From DATDCV01 sp036524155 (GTDB lineage Bacteria; Verrucomicrobiota; Verrucomicrobiia; Limisphaerales; UBA8199): a stretch of DNA of 14,845 nucleotides. How positions within the stretch are numbered: position 1 is the first letter of the stretch; the number at the start of each line of letters is the position of its first letter. The DNA lies in NCBI GenBank assembly GCA_036524155.1, contig DATDCV010000391.1, positions 1 to 14,845 on the forward strand, read 5' to 3'. The notes under the pieces were generated by a model. That model did not search any database. It saw only the letters and a program-made list of their open reading frames with translations, and had not been told where the DNA came from. Of the stretch, positions 1 through 8,044 are shown in pieces. Made by a program: the position numbers and the translations under genes.

Positions 1-2964
1 ACGGTTCGGTCCGCCAAAAAAATGATCGAGCGCCAGACAACCGAGGTCTGGGATATCCTCGAAGAAGTGACCCGGGGCCACCCGGTGCTGCTGAACCGTG
101 CGCCGACGCTGCATCGGCTGTCGGTGCAGGCCTTCGAGCCGCAACTCATCGAGGGCGAGGCGATCCGGATTCATCCCCTCGTCTGCACCGCATATAACGC
201 CGATTTCGACGGCGACCAGATGGCTGTGCACGTGCCGCTTTCGGTCGAGGCTCAAATGGAAGCCCGCCTGTTGATGATGGCGCCGAATAATATCTTCAGC
301 CCCAGCAGCGGCCGGCCCATCATTACGCCGACCCAGGATATTACTCTGGGTTGTTTCTACCTCACAGCCGAGCCGCGGACTCCGGCGCCTGCCAATCCAA
401 GCTCGCTGAAACTCTTCGGCTCCAAAACGGAAGTCATCTTCGCCTACAGCGATGGAGCCGTTACCACCCACGAGCGCATTCGCCTCGCCAACCCTGACGT
501 GGGCGCCAAAACTGAGTTTGGCGACCAGAATAAGAAGGTCATTGAAACGACGGTCGGCCGCGTCATCTTCAGCGAGATTTGGCCGCCAGAGCTGGGGTTC
601 CCCAACAAATCGGTGAAGAAGAGCGAATTGGGAGACCTCATCTGGAGGTGCTATAAGATCTGCGGTCACGAAAAGACTGTCATCATGCTCGATAAGCTCA
701 AGGAGCTTGGCTTCCGTGAAGCGACCCGCGCCGGGGTGTCGATCGGGATCGACGACATGATCATTCCCAAGGAGAAGACCCAGCAGATCGATGACGCCCA
801 GAAGAAGATCCGCGAGGTTGAAAAGCAATACCGCAAAGGTGTCATCACCCCGGGAGAGCGCTACAACAAGATCATCGACATCTGGACGCATTGCACCGAC
901 CAGATCGCGAACGTCATGCTCAAGACCCTCGAAACCAACCATGGGAAGAAGGAGTATAACCCAGTTTCGCTTATGGTGGATTCGGGCGCCCGCGGCAACC
1001 GCCAGCAGGTCCGCCAGCTCGCCGGTGTCCGCGGCCTGATGGCGAAGCCTTCCGGTGACATCATCGAAAAGCCCATTCTGTCTAACTTCCGCGAGGGGTT
1101 GACCGTGCTCGAGTATTTCATTTCCACTCACGGCGCCCGCAAAGGACTGGCAGATACGGCGCTTAAGACGGCCGATTCCGGCTATATGACCCGCAAGCTC
1201 GTTGACGTCGCCCAGGATGTCATCATTCGCGAGGAGGATTGCGGCACCACCAATGGCATCTGGGTCCAGGCCATTTTTGAAGGTGATGAAGTCGTCGTTA
1301 AGTTGGGCGACCGTCTTATCGGGCGGCACTCCTGTGACGATGTCTTTAATCCCCAGAGCCCCAAGGAAGTGCTGGTAGGCGCCAACGGGGAAATCGACGA
1401 AGTCAAGGCCCGCAAGATCGACCTCTCAGGTGTGGAACGGGTCAAAATCCGCTCCGTGCTCACCTGCGAAAGCAAGCACGGTGTCTGCATCAATTGCTAT
1501 GGCCGAAATCTGGCTACCGGTTCAAAGGTGAAACTGGGCGAAGCCGTCGGCATCATTGCCGCTCAATCCATCGGCGAGCCCGGCACTCAGCTCACCATGC
1601 GCACCTTCCACATCGGTGGCACGGCGACGGCCGGTTTTAAACAGCCGCAGATTAAGGCCAAATTCGATGGCATGGTTCGCTATAACGATTTGCGCCTCGT
1701 AGAGCTTGAAGACGGTAATAACATTGTCCTCAACAAGAACGGCTCCGTCTCGATCCTCGCCGACGACGGCCGCGAACTCGAACAGCATAACATCGTCATC
1801 GGGTCCGTTATTTCCGTCAAGGACGGCAACAAAGTCAAGAAAGGCGATCGGTTCGTCGAGTGGGATCCCTATAGCGTTCCCATCCTCTCCGAGAAGGCCG
1901 GCCAGGTCAAATTCGCCGACATCATCGAAGGGGTCACCATGAAACAGGAGGTGGATGAAACCACCGCACAGGAGGCCATGGTCGTTATCGAACACAAGGA
2001 AGACCTGCACCCGCAGATCATTATCCTCGATGAAAAGGGTGAGTCCCTGGCCAACTATCCGATCCCCTCGAGCGCCCACATCATGGTTGCCGAAGGAGAA
2101 AAGATCGTCGCCGGTACCCTCATGGCCAAAACCCCGCGGAAGACCTCCAAAACCAAAGACATCACGGGCGGCCTGCCCCGGGTCGCCGAACTCTTCGAAG
2201 CCCGTCGGCCGAAGGACGCCGCCGAAATCTCCAAAATTGACGGAATTGTCGATTTCGGCACCAGCGTTCGGGGCAAGCGCTGCATCCTGATCAAGGACCA
2301 GCAAACTCAGGTCGAAGAAGAGCACCTGATCCCCATCGGCAAGCACGTCATCGTGTTTAAAGGGGATTACGTCAAGAAGGGCCAACAACTGACTGAAGGC
2401 CCCATTGACCCGCACGAAATCCTCGATATCTGCGGTCCCCAGGAACTTCAGGAGCACCTCGTCAACGAGGTCCAGGAGGTTTACCGCCTCCAGGGTGTCA
2501 CTATCAACGACAAGCACATCGAGATCATTGTCCGCCAAATGCTCCGCAAGGTCCGGATCACCGAGCCCGGCGACACCAGCTTCCTCTGGGGCGAACAGGT
2601 TGATAAACTGGAATTCGAGGAAGAGAACCAGCGGGTCGATAAGATGGGCGGCAAGGCGGCGGAAGCGCAACCCGTCCTGCTCGGCATCACCAAGGCTTCG
2701 CTCGAAACCGAGAGCTTCCTCAGCGCCGCGTCCTTCCAGGACACCACCCGCGTGCTGACTGAAGCCGCCACTCGCGCCCGCGTGGATTACCTCCGCGGTT
2801 TCAAGGAAAACGTCATCATGGGGCATATTATCCCGGCTGGCACGGGCTTCGACCACCACCGCAAGGTGCGCCTCAAACCGCTTGTCGAGATCCAGGACGA
2901 GCCTGAGCCGGAGGAAGCCGGCACTCCGTCGCTCACGATCGCGGACAACCCGCTCGTCAGCTAA
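1..2964 (+). CDS. rpoC: DNA-directed RNA polymerase subunit beta' (5' end missing)
   Basis: This is the catalytic beta-prime subunit of RNA polymerase. The reading frame is open from base 1, so the N-terminal third lies outside the window; 987 residues remain (window numbering below). The active-site motif NADFDGDQM is at codons 202-219, with the three Mg-binding aspartates encoded at 202, 208 and 214. The bridge helix (EGL...FISTHGARKGLADTALKT) covers about residues 365-402. The second zinc site is complete: Cys414, Cys489, Cys496 and Cys499. The trigger loop starts at LTMRTFHIGG near residue 530 and resumes at TKDITGGLPRVAELFEARRP from 718. The roughly 175 residues between are the SI3-type insertion known from E. 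coli and other Gram-negatives. The C-terminal region (VNEVQ-VYRLQGV-INDKHIE, then the LLGITKASL and SFQ-TTRVLTEAA motifs) is intact, with an acidic, Pro-rich tail. rpoB would be expected just upstream. Identification is secure. Confidence 0.99.
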   Translation, partial: TVRSAKKMIERQTTEVWDILEEVTRGHPVLLNRAPTLHRLSVQAFEPQLIEGEAIRIHPLVCTAYNADFDGDQMAVHVPLSVEAQMEARLLMMAPNNIFSPSSGRPIITPTQDITLGCFYLTAEPRTPAPANPSSLKLFGSKTEVIFAYSDGAVTTHERIRLANPDVGAKTEFGDQNKKVIETTVGRVIFSEIWPPELGFPNKSVKKSELGDLIWRCYKICGHEKTVIMLDKLKELGFREATRAGVSIGIDDMIIPKEKTQQIDDAQKKIREVEKQYRKGVITPGERYNKIIDIWTHCTDQIANVMLKTLETNHGKKEYNPVSLMVDSGARGNRQQVRQLAGVRGLMAKPSGDIIEKPILSNFREGLTVLEYFISTHGARKGLADTALKTADSGYMTRKLVDVAQDVIIREEDCGTTNGIWVQAIFEGDEVVVKLGDRLIGRHSCDDVFNPQSPKEVLVGANGEIDEVKARKIDLSGVERVKIRSVLTCESKHGVCINCYGRNLATGSKVKLGEAVGIIAAQSIGEPGTQLTMRTFHIGGTATAGFKQPQIKAKFDGMVRYNDLRLVELEDGNNIVLNKNGSVSILADDGRELEQHNIVIGSVISVKDGNKVKKGDRFVEWDPYSVPILSEKAGQVKFADIIEGVTMKQEVDETTAQEAMVVIEHKEDLHPQIIILDEKGESLANYPIPSSAHIMVAEGEKIVAGTLMAKTPRKTSKTKDITGGLPRVAELFEARRPKDAAEISKIDGIVDFGTSVRGKRCILIKDQQTQVEEEHLIPIGKHVIVFKGDYVKKGQQLTEGPIDPHEILDICGPQELQEHLVNEVQEVYRLQGVTINDKHIEIIVRQMLRKVRITEPGDTSFLWGEQVDKLEFEEENQRVDKMGGKAAEAQPVLLGITKASLETESFLSAASFQDTTRVLTEAATRARVDYLRGFKENVIMGHIIPAGTGFDHHRKVRLKPLVEIQDEPEPEEAGTPSLTIADNPLVS

Positions 2965-2982
2965 ATCCTTATCCTCCACGTC

Positions 2983-3891
2983 ATGAATCAAAGAATCTCT
3001 CGTCGGTCGGCTCTCGGCAAAGTTACTGGCGGCACGGTGGCGTTCGCCGCCGCCGCCAGCCTGCCCCGCCACGTGGTCGCCGCGGATGTCGCGGCCGAAG
3101 CCAAACTCAAAGGCAACATCCATCATTCGGTGTCGGCCTGGTGTTACAATCGGCTCTTCAACGGGAATTCGGCGAAGATGTCGTTCGAGGACTTCTGCCG
3201 GGAATGCGCCAGGATGGGCCTGGAATCCGTTGAACTCTTGGGCTCCGCTGAATGGCCGGCGGTGAAGAAAGCCGGGATCACCTGCGCCATGTGTAACGGC
3301 CCGGACAGCATCGGCTACGGCTGGAACCGTCTCGACCATCACGACGTCCTGCTCCCCAAATTCGAAAAGGCCATACCGGAAGTGGCTGAATTCGGTTTTC
3401 CGAACATCATCACTTTCTCCGGCGAGCGAAAGGGGATGAGCAACGAGGAAGGCCTTGAGAATTGCGTCAAAGGTCTCAAGCGCCTCGTGCCGCTCGCCGA
3501 GAAACACAAGGTCACCGTCATTCTCGAACTGCTAAACAGTAAGGTCGACCATAAGGATTACATGGCCGACCATACGGCGTGGGGTGTCGAGGTCGTCAAG
3601 CAGGTCGGTTCGGAACGCCTGAAGCTCCTGTACGATATCTACCACATGCAGATCATGGAGGGCGACGTCATTCGCACCATCAAGAACAACCACCAGTACA
3701 TCGGCCATTACCACACTGGCGGCGTGCCTGGGCGCAACGAGATCGATGACACTCAGGAACTCAACTACAGCGCCGTCATGAAGGCCATCGCCGCCACCGG
3801 CTTCAAGGGCTTTGTCGGTCAGGAGTTCGTCCCCAAACGCCCTGACGCCCTTGCCTCTCTCCGCCAGGCGATCCAGATCTGCGATGTTTAG
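2983..3891 (+). CDS. Tat-exported sugar isomerase/epimerase-like TIM-barrel protein (hydroxypyruvate isomerase family)
   Basis: A 302-residue protein of the xylose-isomerase-like TIM-barrel superfamily, closest by eye to hydroxypyruvate isomerase (Hyi). The N-terminus reads as a twin-arginine signal: SRRSALGK at residues 6-13, then an Ala-rich hydrophobic stretch and a likely cleavage near VVAADVAAE. Folded export to the periplasm is therefore inferred. The four expected metal ligands are visible: Glu182 (VILELLN), Asp218 with His221 (LYDIYHMQIMEGD, a strong Hyi signature), His244 (GHYHTGG) and Glu281 (VGQEFVP). PGRNEIDD and QELNY also match the Hyi pattern. The gene begins 18 bases after the rpoC stop; no good Shine-Dalgarno is visible (the gap is pyrimidine-rich), so read-through transcription from rpoC is likely. 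The substrate cannot be told from sequence; related Tat-signal proteins in this phylum are usually annotated only as sugar phosphate isomerase/epimerase. Its stop overlaps the stop of the convergent gene. Confidence 0.9.
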   Translation: MNQRISRRSALGKVTGGTVAFAAAASLPRHVVAADVAAEAKLKGNIHHSVSAWCYNRLFNGNSAKMSFEDFCRECARMGLESVELLGSAEWPAVKKAGITCAMCNGPDSIGYGWNRLDHHDVLLPKFEKAIPEVAEFGFPNIITFSGERKGMSNEEGLENCVKGLKRLVPLAEKHKVTVILELLNSKVDHKDYMADHTAWGVEVVKQVGSERLKLLYDIYHMQIMEGDVIRTIKNNHQYIGHYHTGGVPGRNEIDDTQELNYSAVMKAIAATGFKGFVGQEFVPKRPDALASLRQAIQICDV

Positions 3892-6008
3892 TTCTGGCGG
3901 ACGCGGTAGAACGCTCGGGCGGTGCCAGTGCTGAACGTTTCCGTGAAATCAACAACGCCCTGAGCGTCCGCATTCTTCGTCTGGCGATCGGTCCAACTCG
4001 AGAGATTCGACGAGGTTTGCAGCGTGAAAGACACGTTAGCCGCGCCTTGCGCTCGCAAGGTGATTTGCCCGCCCGTTGGCCGGCCGACAAGACTCATGGT
4101 GGCGGGAGCTTGGACTTTGGTTTCCGCCGAGATTTGATAGTTGTCGAACATCATTAGGTTGTCCCCGGGTGCGTTCGTATTGTAGATGTACCAGACCGCA
4201 TCGAAATCGGCGATGTCGATCGTTGAACCGGCGGTAGTGATGGGCAGTTGATTCACCAGGGTTTGGCCATCGAGCGTCGCGCTCCAGCGGTTGGCCGGCA
4301 CATCGAGCGAGACGAGCAGTTGGTAGACGTTGGTGTTGCTAAAGGTCTTCTGAGTGTCCTGGTAGTAGGTATTCCCGTCGTAATAGTAATAGACGTGCAA
4401 GTTGTTATTGTCGAAGTCGAGGCCAAGAAGCATGGTTCCTTGCGAGTTCCATAACTCCCAGCAGAAATCATCGTATTTCCCGTTGCTTGAATCGACGACC
4501 TGCATGAGCGTTGAGAACTTGATAACGGGCAGCGCAGGGGTAGGGGTGTAGTTAACCGGCTGCCACACCCACGTGTTATCGCTGCCGGTAGCAGCGGCAT
4601 AACCAATGAAGGCGGACGGGCCCTGGCCCGGGAGGCCGTTGGTCAGCACGCCATCGGCGCCGCCACCGAGGTCCACCCAGCCGTTTTGGCCCGCCAGGAA
4701 GTAGCCGGCCGCGTATCCTTTGTAGCCCTCCGCCCAGTCGAACGCCGTGGAATATATGATCCGCTTCGTCGCGTCTGAGTTTACGACGATCTTCACGGGT
4801 GAGGATGTGGTCGCGGCGCCCTGGTTGTCGGTGGCCTTTGCCGTGAGGGTGTAAGTGCCGATCCCGACGTTGTTAAACGCAAAACTGTACGGGGCAGAAG
4901 TATCTTCGCCAAGTTTGGCCGCTCCGTTGAAGAACTCAACTTTGGCGACGGTACCGTCGGAGTCGGATGCTTCGGCGCTCAACGAAATGTTTGCGGGAGC
5001 CAGGAAAGTGGCGCCATTCAGCGGCGCCGTCAGTTGGGCGGTAGGCGGCTGGTTTACGGGTGGGGTGAACGTGTCGGACAGGTCAGGGATGCCATTGGCG
5101 TTGGCGTCGTTGGTATCCACGATTTCGGTCACCCAACCGGTGTAGTCGGCCCAGGAACTGCCCGGGTAGCCGTCGGTAAGAGTCATGTTGCCGAAGTATT
5201 TCGTGCCGGTACGGTTGAGTGTCATCGCCTGCACGGCGAGGGGAACGCCACCAGCCGTCAAGGTGAATGCTGGCAGGGTGATCTGGTTGGCGTTGACGAC
5301 CGTAAAGGTGGTGGAAGCGGTGGCGGGGGTCGTAGTGGCGCCATCATTGAGAGTGAGGGTGAGCGTAATGCTGTTGGGCGTGCCGCGCGTGTAGGAGGCC
5401 GAGCCGGAGGCGGTGCTGAGGCGAAAAGTCCCGGAATAATACACTGTCACCAGCGGTTCGACGCTGCGGTAGCTGAAGGTTCCTGACTGAGCGTTAGCTG
5501 CTCGATTGAGTTGTCCATTTTGGATCGAAAAGGCACCCCCGTTCCCCGCCGCCGCGGAAAAATCAGAGTAGCCGCTTCCCGTGAAGGAAACGTTTGAGGC
5601 CTTGTCCTTTTGCGAAATGTCGGGCAGGCCGTTGGCGTCGCTGTCCGTGGTTGGCAGGTTCAGCGTAAAGCGCCCGTAGGCCACTAAACCGGACTGGTAG
5701 GCGCCAAAATCCGCTTCATAGACACCCGGGCTGCCGCTGCGCGGCCTCAGTTCCTCCGAGTTGTTAAAGGTGTACGGATAGGTCGTGCTCATCCCCAAGG
5801 GGTAACCGGACGAGCCGTCGTACGTGGTGACGGAAGCGTAGACGGTGCCGCCGGGAGCAGCGCCCTGGAACTCGTCCAGGATGATCGAACGGCAGTTGGC
5901 GGTTACCGTAGCGGTGCCCGCCTGACCGCAGAGGGGTAACAGCAGGACGGCGAAGAGGATCAATAGGCACCGGAGGGATGCTCGGACGAGGTAATGTGGT
6001 GAGTTCAT
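3888..6008 (-). CDS. secreted Ig-like domain protein with 'FYR' C-terminal tail
   Basis: A 706-residue exported protein of unknown function. I place the start at 6008 because the N-terminus there (MNSPHYLVRASLRCLLILF...) is a textbook signal peptide with a cleavage near GQA; the frame is open further upstream to 6392, but that stretch is Trp/Pro/His-rich and unlike a protein. Two aspartate-rich motifs of the D-D-NG-PD type (about residues 121-130 and 297-308) resemble calcium-binding loops. A bacterial Ig-like domain follows at about 319-409 (PPTAQLTAP ... DSDGTVAKVEFF ... YTLTAKATDNQGA). The Trp/Tyr-rich segment at about 415-630 looks like a beta-sandwich of LamG/carbohydrate-binding type, but I cannot assign it. 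The last 65 residues (TLQTSSNLSSWTD ... ARAFYRV) share a pattern with the end of the protein at 8509-9873. Likely role: surface or secreted adhesion or polysaccharide contact. The ribosome binding site is weak. Confidence 0.85.
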   Translation of the reverse strand: MNSPHYLVRASLRCLLILFAVLLLPLCGQAGTATVTANCRSIILDEFQGAAPGGTVYASVTTYDGSSGYPLGMSTTYPYTFNNSEELRPRSGSPGVYEADFGAYQSGLVAYGRFTLNLPTTDSDANGLPDISQKDKASNVSFTGSGYSDFSAAAGNGGAFSIQNGQLNRAANAQSGTFSYRSVEPLVTVYYSGTFRLSTASGSASYTRGTPNSITLTLTLNDGATTTPATASTTFTVVNANQITLPAFTLTAGGVPLAVQAMTLNRTGTKYFGNMTLTDGYPGSSWADYTGWVTEIVDTNDANANGIPDLSDTFTPPVNQPPTAQLTAPLNGATFLAPANISLSAEASDSDGTVAKVEFFNGAAKLGEDTSAPYSFAFNNVGIGTYTLTAKATDNQGAATTSSPVKIVVNSDATKRIIYSTAFDWAEGYKGYAAGYFLAGQNGWVDLGGGADGVLTNGLPGQGPSAFIGYAAATGSDNTWVWQPVNYTPTPALPVIKFSTLMQVVDSSNGKYDDFCWELWNSQGTMLLGLDFDNNNLHVYYYYDGNTYYQDTQKTFSNTNVYQLLVSLDVPANRWSATLDGQTLVNQLPITTAGSTIDIADFDAVWYIYNTNAPGDNLMMFDNYQISAETKVQAPATMSLVGRPTGGQITLRAQGAANVSFTLQTSSNLSSWTDRQTKNADAQGVVDFTETFSTGTARAFYRVRQN

Positions 6009-6520
6009 AGGCTCTGTTTCTGCTTTTCGGTGAGCCGCTTTGGTGTCATTCACGGCGCGGGTGGCAGCGGCTCGTTGGCCACGGCGCGGCCAGGCGAGTG
6101 ACAGATTTGCCTGGCACGGTTCCTGTAATCGGACGATCGGGCTTTCAATCAAGTAATGCGATAATTTGGGATGGTTTGCGTCAAATTCTGGCGGAAAAAT
6201 TACGTTGGTGCTGAGGAACTTGCGCGGCCCATGCCGCCACCGCCACCACCAGGAAGCGGTGGTGGCCGGGTTCGGGCAGTGGGAGGGAGGGCGGTCCGGA
6301 CAGAGCACCCCCAGCCACCGGACCGGACGCCAACAGCTTTGTCCGATGCGCGGCGAAAGGCACACGCCAGCTATTCGCAGACATGATTTCACGGCCTTAA
6401 GGAACCCTGGGCGTTGAAAGGGAGTATGGCAGCAACGCGAGGGGAAGGAAAGAGAAATTTATCATCAAAATTAACCGCAGGGGGTGGCAGGCTTTCCGCG
6501 GCGTGTGGAAGGCGGAGAGA
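6009..6520. other. non-coding stretch upstream of the secreted Ig-like protein
   Basis: I see no convincing gene here. Several frames are open, including the upstream extension of the 3888-6008 gene, but their translations are biased (Pro, His, Arg, Trp) and share no pattern with a family I know. The stretch should carry the promoter for the minus-strand gene starting at 6008, but I could not pick a convincing -35/-10 pair. A GC-rich hairpin lies at 6242-6266. From about 6410 the plus strand becomes markedly purine-rich, which continues into the repeats from 6521. Confidence 0.5.
6242..6266. repeat. 9-bp inverted repeat (GCCACCACC / GGTGGTGGC)
   Basis: Perfect 9-base arms at 6242-6250 and 6258-6266 are separated by the 7 bases AGGAAGC. 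Transcribed on either strand it gives a strong hairpin. There is no T-run on either side, so it is not a classical terminator. It lies about 235 bases upstream of the minus-strand start at 6008 and could sit in that gene's leader. Confidence 0.6.
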
Positions 6521-6552
6521 CTGAACTGCTGAAACGCTGAAATGCGGAATTG
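6521..6552. repeat. degenerate 8-base tandem repeat, about four units
   Basis: Four consecutive 8-mers: CTGAACTG, CTGAAACG, CTGAAATG, CGGAATTG. The array sits in a purine-rich non-coding stretch. It is one of three such short-period arrays between 6521 and 6882. Translated on the minus strand it gives Phe/Ser-rich strings that, from memory, turn up as spurious 'hypothetical proteins' in environmental genomes. Confidence 0.7.
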
Positions 6553-6568
6553 GGGAAAGGAGGGAGTT

Positions 6569-6637
6569 CACGGAAGAAAACGAAGAAAACCAAGGAGGAA
6601 ACAGGTGAACCGCGGAAGACACGGAATACGCGGAAGG
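6569..6637. repeat. degenerate 9-base tandem repeat in two blocks
   Basis: Block one (6569-6595) reads CACGGAAGA, AAACGAAGA, AAACCAAGG. Block two (6611-6637) reads CGCGGAAGA, CACGGAATA, CGCGGAAGG. The consensus is CRCGGAAGA. Because the unit is three codons, the minus strand reads as repeated Phe-Arg-Val/Phe-Val-Phe, which makes the open frame at 6471-7112 look coding when it is not. Plus-strand purine content is very high from about 6430 to 6720. Confidence 0.7.
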
Positions 6638-6850
6638 GAGGCGGAAGCTGAAAAGTAAGGGGGAGGTGGAAGCGGAAAGGCCGAGACGCCGGAATGGGGA
6701 AAGGGAGTGGATGTTGCTGAAGGGTTGACCGGACTGCTGATCGGCGTATAAGGGTCACTATATGAGGAGCCTCGATGGAAAATCGAAGGCGGTTGAACAA
6801 CGAACCGGTGGTTTTTTCGTTAAGCCAAGGTAACGTTTCCATGCCGTTCA

Positions 6851-6882
6851 ACGCAAAGGCGCAGAGACGCAAAGACGCAGAG
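6851..6882. repeat. 8-base tandem repeat ACGCARAG, copy 1 (four units)
   Basis: Units are ACGCAAAG, GCGCAGAG, ACGCAAAG, ACGCAGAG, preceded by TTCA. The same TTCA plus ACGCAAA start and the same unit recur at 10167-10200 in the same orientation. From memory this family is spread through many unrelated environmental bacterial genomes; function unknown. Confidence 0.8.
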
Positions 6883-6930
6883 GAGACTCGATCGAGGATT
6901 GCGCCCGAGATTTTGTATCGATGAAGACAA

Positions 6931-6949
6931 AGCGCCGAACGAAGGCGCT
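6931..6949 (-). terminator. possible intrinsic terminator after the PEP-CTERM gene
   Basis: On the minus strand the sequence is AGCGCC, a 7-base loop, GGCGCT, then TTGTCTTC. The 6-bp GC-rich stem begins 51 bases past the stop codon at 7001. The T-tract is interrupted, so this is a weak call. No other hairpin with a U-rich tail is visible between this gene and 6520. Confidence 0.4.
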
Positions 6950-7000
6950 GCCGGCGACGCGGGATTGGCGCTGACACGTAAGAGCCGGGAAATATAGGGG

Positions 7001-7636
7001 TTAGTTGGGGCGGCGGGAGAGGAACAGCGCGGCGGCAGCGAGCGCGGCGAACGCGAAGGCGCCCGGTTCGGGACAGGGCCCGCAACTGATATAGAATGAA
7101 TCCAGGCCCCACAGGTAGGTGAGGAGCGGAGATTGAGACGACGAGGGGAGGGTCAGTATCAGGGGATTCGAGACACCGAGCAGCACATTAGGAGTGCCGG
7201 AAAAACCAGCCGTATAAGCTTCCGCCCAGGTGTTGTAGTTGCCTTGCCAGGCGACCATCTGAACGAGGGCAGTGCCGCCCCAATCGACGCCGGGGACGGC
7301 GCGATTAACATTCAGGTTTGAGACATAGCCGGCATTGGGAGGGGCGCGAAAGTTCGACCAGGTGAGAGTGGTGATGGTGGGGTTGTACATCATCGAGAGG
7401 TTGCCCATGACGCCGGCCCAGGGATTAGCTGGGGTGCCAGTGGTTGGACCGCCGATGAGGGCCGCGCGCCAGAGGGGGTTGCTGTTGTCGAGGGGAGTAA
7501 CCCGGTCAGGGCCGAACACACGCGCGTCAATGGCCGGGGTGGTGCCGGCGTAGTAGGTTCTGAATTGGACGACTCCCTGTGCCCAGGCAGTGATTGCGCC
7601 GCACGTCAGGCATAGCGTGAGCAGCTTTGTTTTCAT
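7001..7636 (-). CDS. PEP-CTERM sorting-domain protein
   Basis: A 211-residue surface protein. The start at 7636 is chosen because it gives a clean signal peptide (MKTKLLTLCLTCGAITAWA, cleavage after residue 19) and has AAGGA 9 bases upstream; the frame stays open to 7696 without adding signal-like sequence. The C-terminus carries a PEP-CTERM signal: Pro-Glu-Pro at 189-191, an Ala/Leu/Phe membrane segment, then Arg-Arg at 208-209 and a two-residue tail. In known systems an exosortase recognises this signal and processes it at the inner membrane, often together with exopolysaccharide production. The mature domain (about 20-185) is rich in Asn, Thr, Gly and Trp; it resembles small verrucomicrobial PEP-CTERM proteins starting 'QG-V-F' but has no function I can name. 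No exosortase gene is in the window. A possible terminator is at 6931-6949. Confidence 0.88.
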   Translation of the reverse strand: MKTKLLTLCLTCGAITAWAQGVVQFRTYYAGTTPAIDARVFGPDRVTPLDNSNPLWRAALIGGPTTGTPANPWAGVMGNLSMMYNPTITTLTWSNFRAPPNAGYVSNLNVNRAVPGVDWGGTALVQMVAWQGNYNTWAEAYTAGFSGTPNVLLGVSNPLILTLPSSSQSPLLTYLWGLDSFYISCGPCPEPGAFAFAALAAAALFLSRRPN

Positions 7637-7831
7637 GATGAATTCCTTCGTTGTGATTTGGCTGTGCCTCGGAAGCGACACCTCCGGGCGCAGCACCGGA
7701 TGAGATACTCTCGAACATAGAAAGGCCTGCGCCTTGATACCTCCGAGCCGAGGGCATGGTCAACATAAAATCCGGAAGCTGCCGGCGTAGTTGCTGAGCT
7801 ACCGGGTGTTAAATGACGAGCGCGACGGCGA
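7637..7831. other. intergenic leader region of the PEP-CTERM gene
   Basis: This gap lies between the small membrane ORF ending at 7832 and the PEP-CTERM start at 7636. It contains the ribosome binding site of the latter and a small 5-bp hairpin (AAGGC, CTGC loop, GCCTT) at 7722-7735. I see no clear promoter and no gene. Confidence 0.4.
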
Positions 7832-7984
7832 CTAGGGGTCGCTGAGCAGCCAACAGCCCGCACAAAGCAGCAAGCACGCTCCCGGCAGCATCCCGATCAG
7901 GACGAAGCTTCGCAGCAGAACTTGCTCCCACCGCGAGACCGGTGAGATGCGCATTCGGCGGCCCCGGTGGCGCCTCAACTTCAT
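7832..7984 (-). CDS. small single-pass membrane protein, 50 residues (module B)
   Basis: The frame starts MKLRRHRGRRMRISPVSRWE, a strongly basic head, followed by one hydrophobic segment (about residues 22-47, QVLL...CWLL) and ends SDP. The charge pattern predicts an N-in, C-terminally anchored membrane peptide. No family is recognised. The ATG lies directly after a 48-base stretch (7991-8038) that is also found in front of the 74-residue membrane ORF at 8045-8269, and the two proteins share layout (basic head, one membrane segment, C-terminal DP). The ribosome binding site is weak. A competing frame on the same strand (7809-8057, GTG start) fully overlaps it, and both cannot be assumed real. 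Confidence 0.4.
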   Translation of the reverse strand: MKLRRHRGRRMRISPVSRWEQVLLRSFVLIGMLPGACLLLCAGCWLLSDP

Positions 7985-7990
7985 GCTGCC

Positions 7991-8038
7991 AGTGAACGTA
8001 CGATTTCGTCGTCTTGGTTTCGGAGCGTCCCAGCAGGG
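7991..8038 (-). repeat. diverged 48-base repeat, copy B
   Basis: Aligns without gaps to 8261-8308 with 33 of 48 bases identical, including a 14-of-15 core at 8011-8025. Read on the minus strand, the two copies encode SETKTTKSYV here and SETQTTQAYV in copy A. The differences favour similar amino acids, so the likeness is at protein level. Each copy lies at the start of a small membrane ORF. Confidence 0.55.
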
Positions 8039-8044
8039 ACCGTA

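Noticed and set aside
1522..3507. Long open frame (661 codons) on the minus strand opposite rpoC
   Set aside because: It is antisense to a clearly conserved rpoC and part of the next gene. Its Asp/Leu/Phe/Gly-rich translation reflects codon bias of the sense strand.
6009..6392. N-terminal extension of the secreted Ig-like protein
   Set aside because: The frame is open, but a proper signal peptide begins at 6008; the extension is Trp/Pro/His-rich and would bury the signal.
6471..7112. 213-codon minus-strand frame upstream of and overlapping the PEP-CTERM gene's 3' end
   Set aside because: Most of it is translated short tandem repeats (Phe-Arg-Val and Ser-Leu-Arg-Leu-Cys strings). It has no signal or ribosome binding site, and it overlaps the real gene in another frame.
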